Positions 1-6,214 of a stretch of 6,214 bases of DNA are shown here, piece by piece. A program made the translations under genes and the position numbers. The notes beneath the pieces were generated by a model. That model made no database searches. It was given only the letters and a program-made list of their open reading frames with translations, and was not told the DNA's origin. How positions within the stretch are numbered: the first letter of the stretch is position 1; each line of letters opens with the position of its first letter. The DNA is from JBNJDJ01 sp051744845 (lineage in GTDB: Bacteria > Bacillota > Clostridia > Peptostreptococcales > Acidaminobacteraceae), in contig JBNJDJ010000087.1 of assembly GCA_051744845.1 (NCBI GenBank), positions 1 through 6,214 on the forward strand, written 5' to 3'.

Positions 1-57
1 AATGAAACAGAAACTGAAAGTAATGAAACAGAAACTGAAAGTAATGAAACAGAAACT
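1..57 (+). repeat. 21-bp in-frame tandem repeat (NETETES linker)
   Basis: Two complete identical 21-bp units (1-21 and 22-42) are followed by 15 identical bases of a third (43-57), which then diverges to TCA. The period is seven codons, so changes in copy number keep the reading frame. Each unit encodes Asn-Glu-Thr-Glu-Thr-Glu-Ser. The array lies between the missing lipid-anchored N-terminus and the binding fold and probably forms a flexible tether. It is cut by the window edge, so the true copy number is unknown. Confidence 0.95.
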
Positions 58-1059
58 TCAGATAAATTAACTGTAGGTTTTGTATATGTAGGACCTGTAG
101 GTGACGGTGGATGGAGTTATGCTCACGATCAAGGAAGAAAATATCTTGAAGAAAAGCTAGATGTTGAAACTTTATATGTTGAATCAGTTTCAGACCAAGA
201 TGCATCTATCGAATCAGAAATTAGAAATATGGTAGACCAAGGTGCTAAAGTAATTTTTGCAACAAGTTATGGTTATATGAATTATGTTGAAAAAATGAGT
301 AAAGAATATCCAGAAGTTAAATTTTTCCATTGCTCAGGATATAAAACTACTGATAATATGGCAAATTACTTTGGTAGAATATATCAACCTAGATATTTAT
401 CAGGTATAGTTGCAGGTATGAAAACTGAATCTAATAAAATCGGATATGTAGCTGCATTCCCTATCCCAGAAGTTATTAGAGGAATTAATGCATTTACATT
501 AGGTGCTAAATCAGTAAATCCTGATGTTACTGTAGAAGTTAACTGGACATCAACATGGTATAATCCAGGAAAGGAAAAAGAATCAGCTGTTGCACTTTTA
601 GATAAAGGTATAGATGTAATAGCTCAACATCAAGATACTGCTGGTCCACAACAAGCTGCTGAAGAATACGATGCTTTTTCAATCGGTTATAATACTTCAA
701 TGAAAGAAATGGCACCAGATGCTTATATGACTGCACCAGTTTGGAATTGGGGTCCTTATTATGTAGACCAAGTAAAAAATGTTATGAATAATGAATTTGA
801 ATCTCACTCATACTGGAAAGGTTTAGGAGATAACATTGTTGAATTAGATGAATTGACTGAACTTGCTCCTGAAGGTTCTAGAGAAAAAGTTCAAATGGCA
901 AAGGAAGCTATTGTAAATGGTGACTTTGAAGTTTTCCAAGGACCTATTAAAGATCAAGATGGAAATATTAAAATTGAAAAAGGTGAAAGTTTATCAGATA
1001 AAGAAATGCTTGAAATGGAGTGGTTTGTTGAAGGCGTTAAAGGTTCAATTGAAGAATAA
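1..1059 (+). CDS. BMP-family (PnrA/Nup-like) ABC transporter substrate-binding lipoprotein, 5'-partial
   Basis: Extracytoplasmic binding protein that captures the ligand for the importer encoded just downstream. The frame is open from base 1, so 352 residues are visible. The start, signal peptide and lipobox lie off the left edge, and the Met at 229 is internal. Visible residues 1-20 are an acidic, Thr/Ser-rich linker of NETETES repeats. The BMP fold then runs from about residue 22 to the end. It starts with a beta-strand and a GDGGWSYAHDQGR motif (34-46), followed by TSYGYM (88-93), GYKTTDN (113-119), FPIPEVIRGINAF (153-165), NWTSTWYNPGKE (181-192), AQHQDTAGPQQAAEE (208-222) and NWGPYYVD (249-256). 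These motifs closely resemble, from memory, the Brucella BMP protein crystallised with adenine, and differ from the DKSFNQ-type start of PnrA nucleoside binders. A purine base is therefore the best ligand guess (inference). Family membership is near certain; ligand identity is moderate to low confidence. Confidence 0.93.
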   Translation, partial: NETETESNETETESNETETSDKLTVGFVYVGPVGDGGWSYAHDQGRKYLEEKLDVETLYVESVSDQDASIESEIRNMVDQGAKVIFATSYGYMNYVEKMSKEYPEVKFFHCSGYKTTDNMANYFGRIYQPRYLSGIVAGMKTESNKIGYVAAFPIPEVIRGINAFTLGAKSVNPDVTVEVNWTSTWYNPGKEKESAVALLDKGIDVIAQHQDTAGPQQAAEEYDAFSIGYNTSMKEMAPDAYMTAPVWNWGPYYVDQVKNVMNNEFESHSYWKGLGDNIVELDELTELAPEGSREKVQMAKEAIVNGDFEVFQGPIKDQDGNIKIEKGESLSDKEMLEMEWFVEGVKGSIEE

Positions 1060-1063
1060 GGAG
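1058..1063 (+). promoter_or_regulatory. Shine-Dalgarno site overlapping the binding-protein stop codon
   Basis: AAGGAG begins within the TAA stop of the binding-protein gene and lies 4 nt before the ATG at 1068. The gap between the two genes is only 8 nt and holds no hairpin. The site fixes the ATPase start and implies that ribosomes finishing the first gene help initiate the second. Confidence 0.85.
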
Positions 1064-1067
1064 AATC

Positions 1068-2600
1068 ATGACAGATAACTTATATATAGAAACACAAAAA
1101 CTTTCAAAATCATTTGGAAAAGTAAAGGCAAATCAAAATATTGACTTTCAATTAAAAAAAGGAGAAATCCATGCTATTTTAGGAGAAAATGGTGCTGGTA
1201 AGTCTACTTTAATGAACATGCTATCAGGTGTATATAAACCTGATAGCGGTTTTATTTTTATAAAAGGGAAAAAAACTAAATTATCTTCTCCTAAAGATGC
1301 TATAAATCACGGAATTGGTATGATACATCAACATCATGAACTAGTTGATAATTTAACTGCAAAAGAAAATATATTAATAGGACAAAGTAAAAATTTCTTT
1401 TTTAATAAAGGTAATGCTTCAAAAAAAATAAAGGATATTAGTAATAAATATAATTTGCCAATTACATTAAATAAAAAAGTATATGAAATGTCTATAGGAG
1501 AAAAACAATCACTAGAAATAATTAAGGTTTTATACTCTGGAGCAGACATTTTAATTTTAGATGAACCTACTGCTGTTTTGACTCCACAAGAAACTAAAAA
1601 GCTTTTTAAAATTATGAAAAAAATGGCTTCTTTAGGTTGTGCTTTGATTATAATTACTCATAAGTTAAATGAAGTAATGGAAATATCTGATAGAGTAACT
1701 GTTTTAAGAAAAGGTAAATCAATAAATACCTTAGAAACCAACAAAACTAATACTAAAGAATTAACTGATTTAATGGTAGGACAAAAAACAGATTTAAAAA
1801 TTGAAAATCCAAAAACTGAAATTGGTGAAACTATTTTACAAGTAAAAAATTTAACTGTAAAAAATAACTCAACTAAATTACTTTATAATATTAATTTTGA
1901 AATAAATAGAGGAGAAATCCTAGGTGTAGCAGGTGTTTCAAATAGTGGACAAAAAACCCTTTGTGAAACTATAGCTGGACTTCAAAAAGCTTGTGAAGGT
2001 AAGATTATCTACGAAAATAAAGATATTACTAATCATAAACCTAGCGATATTATTAATAGAAAAATATCAATGTCTTTTATTCCTGAAGATCGACTAGGAA
2101 TGGGACTTGCTGCTTCATTAGATATGGTTGATAATTATTTAATAAAAGAACATTATAATCAAAATGGAATATTTTTGAAAAGAAAAAAAGTAGAAGAAAA
2201 ATGTAAAAATTTAATTAAACAATTATCAATTAAAACTCCTGGAATTTATCATCCAGTAAAAGAATTATCCGGAGGAAATATTCAAAAAGTTTTAATTGGC
2301 AGAGAAATTGATACTAATCCTCATTTATTAATAACTGCTTATGCTGTTAGAGGACTTGATATTAATTCTTCTCATACTATTTACGATCTATTAAATGAAC
2401 AAAAACAAAAAAGTGTAGGTATTTTATTTATAGGCGAAGACTTAGATACCCTTTTAGGTTTATGTGATAGAATTATGGTTTTAAGTGAAGGAGAAATTAC
2501 AGGTATAGTTAATACAAAAGAGACAACAAAAGAAGAAATTGGGTTTTTAATGGCAGGACAAAAATTAACAGACATAAAGAAGGTGAATAAAAATGCTTAA
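1068..2600 (+). CDS. BMP-type purine/nucleoside ABC transporter, double ATP-binding subunit (NupO/YufO-like)
   Basis: Cytoplasmic ATPase of 510 aa, the normal length for the family, with two fused nucleotide-binding domains that power the two downstream permeases. Domain 1 has Walker A GENGAGKST (39-47), a Q-loop at Q88, signature MSIGE (141-145), Walker B ILILDEP (161-167) and switch His198. Domain 2 (about 255-500) has a degenerate Walker A, GVSNSGQKT (289-297), with Gln in place of the nucleotide-binding Lys. It has an intact signature LSGGN (400-404) and a Walker B replaced by LLITAYAVRGLD (420-431), without the Asp-Glu pair. It also has GEDLDTLLGLCDR (456-468) where a His switch would be. 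The SEDLDE-like form of that last segment is typical of the BMP/sugar-type double ATPases such as B. subtilis NupO. One consensus and one degenerate ATP site are therefore expected. The ATG is set by AAGGAG 4 nt upstream. The stop overlaps the next gene by 8 nt. Confidence 0.95.
   Translation: MTDNLYIETQKLSKSFGKVKANQNIDFQLKKGEIHAILGENGAGKSTLMNMLSGVYKPDSGFIFIKGKKTKLSSPKDAINHGIGMIHQHHELVDNLTAKENILIGQSKNFFFNKGNASKKIKDISNKYNLPITLNKKVYEMSIGEKQSLEIIKVLYSGADILILDEPTAVLTPQETKKLFKIMKKMASLGCALIIITHKLNEVMEISDRVTVLRKGKSINTLETNKTNTKELTDLMVGQKTDLKIENPKTEIGETILQVKNLTVKNNSTKLLYNINFEINRGEILGVAGVSNSGQKTLCETIAGLQKACEGKIIYENKDITNHKPSDIINRKISMSFIPEDRLGMGLAASLDMVDNYLIKEHYNQNGIFLKRKKVEEKCKNLIKQLSIKTPGIYHPVKELSGGNIQKVLIGREIDTNPHLLITAYAVRGLDINSSHTIYDLLNEQKQKSVGILFIGEDLDTLLGLCDRIMVLSEGEITGIVNTKETTKEEIGFLMAGQKLTDIKKVNKNA
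1220..1259 (+). terminator. Intragenic terminator-like hairpin (candidate attenuator) near the start of the ATPase gene
   Basis: A perfect 10-bp inverted repeat, GCTATCAGGT (1220-1229) and ACCTGATAGC (1238-1247), encloses an 8-nt loop. It is followed by GG and a T-rich run, TTTTATTTTT (1250-1259). This is the layout of a Rho-independent terminator, but it lies about 150 nt inside a coding sequence, at codons for LSGVYKPDSG just after Walker A. It would act only when ribosomes do not cover the RNA. The structure is seen directly; any regulatory role is inference, and the protein motif here is conserved for its own reasons. Confidence 0.4.
2581..2585 (+). promoter_or_regulatory. Shine-Dalgarno site of permease 1, inside the ATPase gene
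   Basis: AGGTG, preceded by AAAGA, lies 7 nt before the ATG at 2593, within the last codons of the ATPase gene. It favours the ATG at 2593 over the in-frame ATG at 2602, which would be 16 nt away. Confidence 0.75.
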
Positions 2601-3660
2601 AATGGTAAAAAAAGACTATATTTCTAAAAGGAAAAAAATACTTATAAGATTTTTTGCAATTTTTGTAGCTCTTTTAACTTCATCTTTTTTTATAAAACTT
2701 TTAGGCCACAGCCCTTTTAATGTATATATATCTATTTTTAAAGGTGCTTTTGGATCTAAATATAGAATTATAGAAACTTTAAAAGTAGCTATTCCGTTAA
2801 TACTTACATCTATAGGTATCATGATAGCTTTTAAAATGAAATTTTGGAATATAGGAGGAGAAGGACAAATACTTATGGGTGCATTTTTTGCATCTTATTT
2901 TGCTCTTTATCACTCATATCTTCCTAAACCTATTTTACTTTTAGTTATGTTAGTTGCAGGTTTTGTAGGTGGAAGTCTATGGGCACTTATTCCTGCATTA
3001 TTAAAAGTAAAATTTAATACTAATGAGACTATTGTTACTTTAATGCTTAATTATATAGCAATTAAATGGATTACCTTTTTGAAATACGGTCCGTGGAAAG
3101 ATCCAAAAGCTTTTGGATTCCCAAGTATAAAGACATTTGAAGCTTCAGCTATTTTACCAAAGTTATTTGGACTTCATATAGGATGGATTATAACTATTAT
3201 TGTAGTTATAACTATTACAATACTTATGAAATATTCAAAATGGGGATATAATCTTTCAATAATTGGAGAATCAAAAGATACTGCTAAATACGCTGGTATT
3301 GATATTAATAAAACAATAATTTTTTCAATATTAGCTTCTGGAGGAATATGTGGTATAGTAGGCTTTATTCAAGCATCTGCTATTAATCAAACTTTAACTC
3401 CTATGCTTTCAGCAGGTTATGGTTTTACAGCTATTATAACTACTTGGCTTTCATCTTTATTACCTAGTTTAATTATACCTGTAAGTTTACTTTTTGCAGG
3501 ATTAATTAAAGGCGGAAGTTTTATACAAACTGCATTTGGAATACCTGCTTCAGCAGCTGATATCTTACAAAGTACTATACTATTTTTTGTAATAGGAAGT
3601 GAGTTTTTTATTAAATACGATTTAAAACTATTTATTCATAAAAAAGAGGTGACAGAATGA
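2593..3660 (+). CDS. BMP-type purine/nucleoside ABC transporter permease 1 (NupP/YufP-like, BPD_transp_2)
   Basis: Inner-membrane channel subunit of 355 aa, the larger of the two permeases as usual in this family. After a basic N-terminus (KKDYISKRKK) a first membrane helix runs at about residues 18-37. Further hydrophobic segments lie near 64-80, 90-107, 113-137, 147-163, 196-212, 242-262, 276-304 and 322-340. Family landmarks are WNIGGEGQILMGA (85-97), NETIVTLMLNYIA (144-156) and the cytoplasmic loop GESKDTAKYAGIDINK (225-240), which probably contacts the ATPase. The GGEGQ and NETI motifs are typical of YufP-like proteins. The start codon overlaps the end of the ATPase gene by 8 nt, and the TGA stop overlaps the next ATG, so expression should be coupled on both sides. 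It most likely pairs with the next permease as a heterodimer. The purine substrate is inferred from the binding protein. Confidence 0.94.
   Translation: MLKMVKKDYISKRKKILIRFFAIFVALLTSSFFIKLLGHSPFNVYISIFKGAFGSKYRIIETLKVAIPLILTSIGIMIAFKMKFWNIGGEGQILMGAFFASYFALYHSYLPKPILLLVMLVAGFVGGSLWALIPALLKVKFNTNETIVTLMLNYIAIKWITFLKYGPWKDPKAFGFPSIKTFEASAILPKLFGLHIGWIITIIVVITITILMKYSKWGYNLSIIGESKDTAKYAGIDINKTIIFSILASGGICGIVGFIQASAINQTLTPMLSAGYGFTAIITTWLSSLLPSLIIPVSLLFAGLIKGGSFIQTAFGIPASAADILQSTILFFVIGSEFFIKYDLKLFIHKKEVTE
3646..3651 (+). promoter_or_regulatory. Shine-Dalgarno site of permease 2, inside permease 1
   Basis: GAGGTG lies 5 nt before the ATG at 3657, within the last codons of permease 1. The two genes share an ATGA stop-start overlap (3657-3660), a classic arrangement for termination-reinitiation coupling that would keep the two permeases near equal amounts. 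Confidence 0.8.
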
Positions 3661-4580
3661 TTGAAAAGTTTTTAGTTGCTGTAGTAATTGCATCAACTCC
3701 TTTATTATTTGCAACAATAGGAGAAATAATTACTGAAAAAGCTGGACATCTAAATTTAGGCGTAGAAGGCATGATGCTTATTGGAGCTATATCAGGCTTT
3801 GCTAGTGGTATAATCACTCAAAATCCAATTTTAGCTCTTTTAGGTGCTATTTTAGGTGGAATGGTATCTTCATATATATATGCTTTTTTAACTGTTACAT
3901 TAAGAGCTAATCAAATTGTATCAGGACTAGCTTTAACTATATTTGGACAAGGTATATCTAGTTACTTAGGAACAAATTTCGTTGGTGAAAAAATGCCTAA
4001 AAATATTATTGAATTTTATAAACCAATAAAAATTCCTTTTTTAAGTAAAATCCCAGTTATAGGTAATGTTTTATTTAATCAAGATATATTTGTTTATTTA
4101 TCATTTGTTTTAGCTATAGTTATAAGCATTTATTTATATAAAACTAAATACGGTCTTAATTTAATAGCTATAGGAGAAAATCCTAAATCAGCTGATAATG
4201 CTGGTGTTAATATTAACTTATATAAATATGTTCATATTCTTTTAGGAGGAGCTCTTTGTGGTTTAGGTGGAGCTTATTTATCTATTGTAGAAGTGCCTGT
4301 ATGGCAAGAAAATATTACTAGTGGTAAAGGTTGGATTGCTATTGCACTTGTTATATTTGCTAAGTGGAATCCTTTAAAAGCAATTTATGCTTCATTTATT
4401 TTTGGAGGATTAAGTATTTTAGGATTACGTATTCAACATCTTAATGTTCCACAAAGTTTATTAGAAGCCCTTCCTTATCTTTTTACTATAGTAATTTTAG
4501 TTATTAGTTCTATTAAAAAAGATAATGAAAATGGTCCACCAAAAGGTTTATCAATTCCTTATTTTAGAGAAGAAAGGTAA
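3657..4580 (+). CDS. BMP-type purine/nucleoside ABC transporter permease 2 (NupQ/YufQ-like, BPD_transp_2)
   Basis: Second channel subunit, 307 aa, typical for the shorter permease of this family. It is hydrophobic from the start, with helices near residues 4-21, 36-54, 57-81, 86-104, 145-161, 193-212, 226-235, 243-257 and 271-286. Landmarks are GHLNLGVEGMMLIGA (30-44), RANQIVSGLALTIFG (83-97), the loop GENPKSADNAGVNI (173-186) and VWQENITSGKGWIAIA (215-230). The C-terminal tail ending PYFREER is also familiar from this family. Its motifs at 30-44 and 173-186 correspond to those at 85-97 and 225-240 of permease 1, which shows that the two are paralogues forming a pseudo-symmetric pair. It is the last gene of the operon: its TAA lies 28 nt before a hairpin terminator, and the next gene faces the other way. 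Confidence 0.94.
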   Translation: MIEKFLVAVVIASTPLLFATIGEIITEKAGHLNLGVEGMMLIGAISGFASGIITQNPILALLGAILGGMVSSYIYAFLTVTLRANQIVSGLALTIFGQGISSYLGTNFVGEKMPKNIIEFYKPIKIPFLSKIPVIGNVLFNQDIFVYLSFVLAIVISIYLYKTKYGLNLIAIGENPKSADNAGVNINLYKYVHILLGGALCGLGGAYLSIVEVPVWQENITSGKGWIAIALVIFAKWNPLKAIYASFIFGGLSILGLRIQHLNVPQSLLEALPYLFTIVILVISSIKKDNENGPPKGLSIPYFREER

Positions 4581-4608
4581 AAATATATAATTTGTTTAAT
4601 AAATATAT

Positions 4609-4648
4609 AAATGGCTATTTGATTTTTTTTAATCAATAGCCATTTTTT
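4609..4648. terminator. Hairpin terminator between convergent genes, probably bidirectional
   Basis: The arms ATGGCTATTTGATT (4611-4624) and AATCAATAGCCAT (4631-4643) pair with one bulged T, around a T6 loop (4625-4630). AA at 4609-4610 can pair with the start of the T-run. On the plus strand the stem runs into TTTTTT (4643-4648), a good Rho-independent terminator for the importer operon. Read on the minus strand, the stem is followed by a mixed A/U tract (AUUUAUAUAUUUAUU), so it may also end the metal-ATPase transcript, though more weakly. It occupies most of the 74-nt gap between the two stop codons. Confidence 0.88.
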
Positions 4649-4654
4649 AATATT

Positions 4655-6214
4655 TTATTTAACTGATAATAATTTAGCATTTATTGCTACTATAACCGTA
4701 CTAAGTGACATTAATATAGCTCCTATTGCTGGTGAAATTAATATACCAAAGCTTATTAAAACACCAGCTGCTAATGGAATGGCAAATAAATTGTATCCTG
4801 TTGCCCAAGCTAAATTTTGTAACATCTTCTTATAAGTTGCTTTACCAAAAGAAATTAATGTTACTACATCTTGAGGATTACTATTTACTAAAATGATATC
4901 AGCTGTTTCAGCTGCTACATCTGTTCCAGAGCCTATAGCTATTCCTACATCAGCTTGAGCTAAAGCTGGAGCATCATTTACACCATCACCTGTCATTGCT
5001 ACAAATTTTCCTTCTTTTTGAAGTTCTTTTATTTTTTCTTGTTTCTCATCAGGTAGAACTTGTGCAAAATAGCCATCTAAATTTAATTCATTTGATACCT
5101 CTTTTGCAGTTTCTTCATTATCACCTGTTAACATAAAACATTCAATATCTTTTTCTTGTAACTTTTTAATTGCATCATATGATTCTTTACGTATTTGATC
5201 AGATAGTCCAATAACACCAACTAAATCTTTTTGAACAATTACATAAACATTTGTAGAAATATTGTGGCTATCTAAATTTTTAGGAATTTCATAATCATTT
5301 TCCTTTAAATAAGATGGACTAACAACCATTGTTTTTTTGCCATTTACTTTTCCTTTTACACCTTTTCCTTTGATAGCTTGAAAATCTTCGATAGTATGTA
5401 TTTCAATATCCTTTGATTTAGCCTTATTAATTATACCTTGAGCTATTGGGTGTTCTGAATTTTGCTCTAAGTTTGCAGCAATACTTAAAATCTCATTTTC
5501 ATCAAAATTTTCATTTAAAGAATTTATAAAATTAACTCCAAATTCTCCATGAGTCAAAGTACCTGTTTTGTCAAAAACTATAGCATCAATTTTTCTTGAA
5601 TTTTCAAAAGCTGTTCTATTTCTAATAAGCAATCCATTTTGTGCAGATAAAGCAGTTGAATTAGCAACCACTAAAGGGGTAGCTAGACCTAATGCATGTG
5701 GACATGTTATAACCATAACAGTAGCCATTCTTGCAATTGCAAAAGTTATGCTTTCTCCTATTATTAACCAAATAGCTAGTGTTGAAAAACCAACAGTTAA
5801 AGCAATTACTGTTAACCAAAATGCTGCTTTATTAGCTAAATCTTGTGTATTTGATTTAGAAGCTTGTGCTTCTTTAACCATATTTATTACTTTTGATAAA
5901 TAAGAATCGTCTCCTAATTTTTCTATTAAAATCTCTACCGAACCTTCTCCATTAATTGAACCACCTATAACTTCATCACCCTTATTTTTCTCAACAGGAG
6001 TTGATTCACCAGTAAGCATTGATTCATTTATTGAACTACTACCTTTTACAATCTTTCCATCTGCTGGTATCTTTTCACCAGGTTTTATTAATAAACGATC
6101 ATTTGAATTAAGTGAATCCACTGAAACGTCTTTAGTTTCACCATTTTCTTTTATTAAATGAGCTTCATCTGGCATAAGCTCAGCCAATTTATTTAAAGCA
6201 TTTGAAGCACTTAA
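4655..6214 (-). CDS. copB: P1B-3-type heavy-metal (copper/silver) translocating ATPase, CopB-like, 5'-partial
   Basis: Membrane pump that exports copper or silver ions at the cost of ATP. The C-terminal 519 residues are visible. The frame is open to the right edge, so the metal-binding N-terminus and first four helices are missing, and the TTG at 6187 is not a real start. Counting from that TTG, the order is: actuator domain with TGES (59-62); TM5 (about 121-143); TM6 with the ion-binding CPH (162-164, bases 5696-5704); phosphorylation motif DKTGT (206-210); SEHP (244-247) of the nucleotide domain; TGDN (354-357); GDGVND (400-405); TM7 (about 455-478) and TM8 (about 484-507). CPH rather than CPC, with NX6YNX4P in TM7 and PX6MX2STX5N in TM8, matches the P1B-3 group, whose type member is CopB. 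The exact ion (Cu(II), Cu(I) or Ag(I)) is not decided by sequence. Upstream cop regulators, if present, would lie beyond the window. Confidence 0.92.
   Translation of the reverse strand, partial: LSASNALNKLAELMPDEAHLIKENGETKDVSVDSLNSNDRLLIKPGEKIPADGKIVKGSSSINESMLTGESTPVEKNKGDEVIGGSINGEGSVEILIEKLGDDSYLSKVINMVKEAQASKSNTQDLANKAAFWLTVIALTVGFSTLAIWLIIGESITFAIARMATVMVITCPHALGLATPLVVANSTALSAQNGLLIRNRTAFENSRKIDAIVFDKTGTLTHGEFGVNFINSLNENFDENEILSIAANLEQNSEHPIAQGIINKAKSKDIEIHTIEDFQAIKGKGVKGKVNGKKTMVVSPSYLKENDYEIPKNLDSHNISTNVYVIVQKDLVGVIGLSDQIRKESYDAIKKLQEKDIECFMLTGDNEETAKEVSNELNLDGYFAQVLPDEKQEKIKELQKEGKFVAMTGDGVNDAPALAQADVGIAIGSGTDVAAETADIILVNSNPQDVVTLISFGKATYKKMLQNLAWATGYNLFAIPLAAGVLISFGILISPAIGAILMSLSTVIVAINAKLLSVK

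Noticed and set aside
229..231. ATG as possible start of the binding-protein gene
   Set aside because: The same frame is open to base 1 and encodes the conserved first strand and GDGGWSYAHDQGR motif upstream, so this Met is internal.
539..736. Minus-strand open frame inside the binding-protein gene
   Set aside because: It lies wholly antisense to a well-supported gene, has low-complexity composition and shows no recognisable domain.
1060..1067. Possible promoter or terminator between the binding protein and the ATPase
   Set aside because: The gap is 8 nt and contains only the ribosome binding site.
1334..3817. Several other minus-strand open frames across the ATPase and permease genes
   Set aside because: They are antisense shadows of strongly conserved coding sequence, with no ribosome site or domain support.
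5568..5903. Plus-strand open frame inside the metal ATPase gene
   Set aside because: It overlaps the conserved CPH and DKTGT region on the opposite strand and is a shadow of that coding sequence.
6185..6187. TTG as possible start of the metal ATPase
   Set aside because: The frame continues to the window edge with family-like sequence (ASNALNKLAELMP), and a functional P1B pump needs the missing N-terminal helices.
1..6214. CRISPR arrays, tRNA/rRNA genes, transposons or a defence system
   Set aside because: No spaced repeats, cloverleaf-like sequence, transposase motif or terminal inverted repeats were seen. The coding content is fully explained by the importer operon and the metal pump.

Overview
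This AT-rich window (roughly 30% GC by eye) comes from a bacterium using the standard code. Strong purine-rich Shine-Dalgarno sites, tight gene packing and the protein types suggest a low-GC Gram-positive anaerobe (clostridia or Tissierellia-like Bacillota). Fusobacteria cannot be excluded from sequence alone.

Positions 1-4580, plus strand, hold four co-directional genes of one ABC importer of the BMP/PnrA/Nup class. In order they are a substrate-binding lipoprotein (5' end outside the window), a double-domain ATPase, and two BPD_transp_2 permeases. The joins are very tight: an 8-nt gap, an 8-nt overlap and a 4-nt ATGA overlap, so this is clearly one translationally coupled operon. The binding protein captures ligand outside the membrane, the two permeases form the heterodimeric channel, and the ATPase drives uptake. 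The family imports purine nucleosides or nucleobases. This binding protein resembles the adenine-binding BMP branch more than the classical nucleoside-binding PnrA branch.

Positions 4581-4654 form a short convergent intergenic gap filled mainly by a hairpin with a T-tract, which probably ends transcription from both sides. Positions 4655-6214, minus strand, hold the C-terminal 519 residues of a P1B-type heavy-metal ATPase. Its CPH motif and TM7/TM8 signatures place it in the CopB (P1B-3) group. Its 5' end lies beyond the right edge. It is a separate transcription unit with no evident link to the purine importer.

No undescribed system is visible. The most interesting points are a perfect 21-bp in-frame tandem repeat at the left edge, in the lipoprotein linker; a perfect 10-bp hairpin followed by a T-rich run inside the start of the ATPase gene, which looks like an intragenic attenuator; and a strongly degenerate second ATP site in the ATPase.
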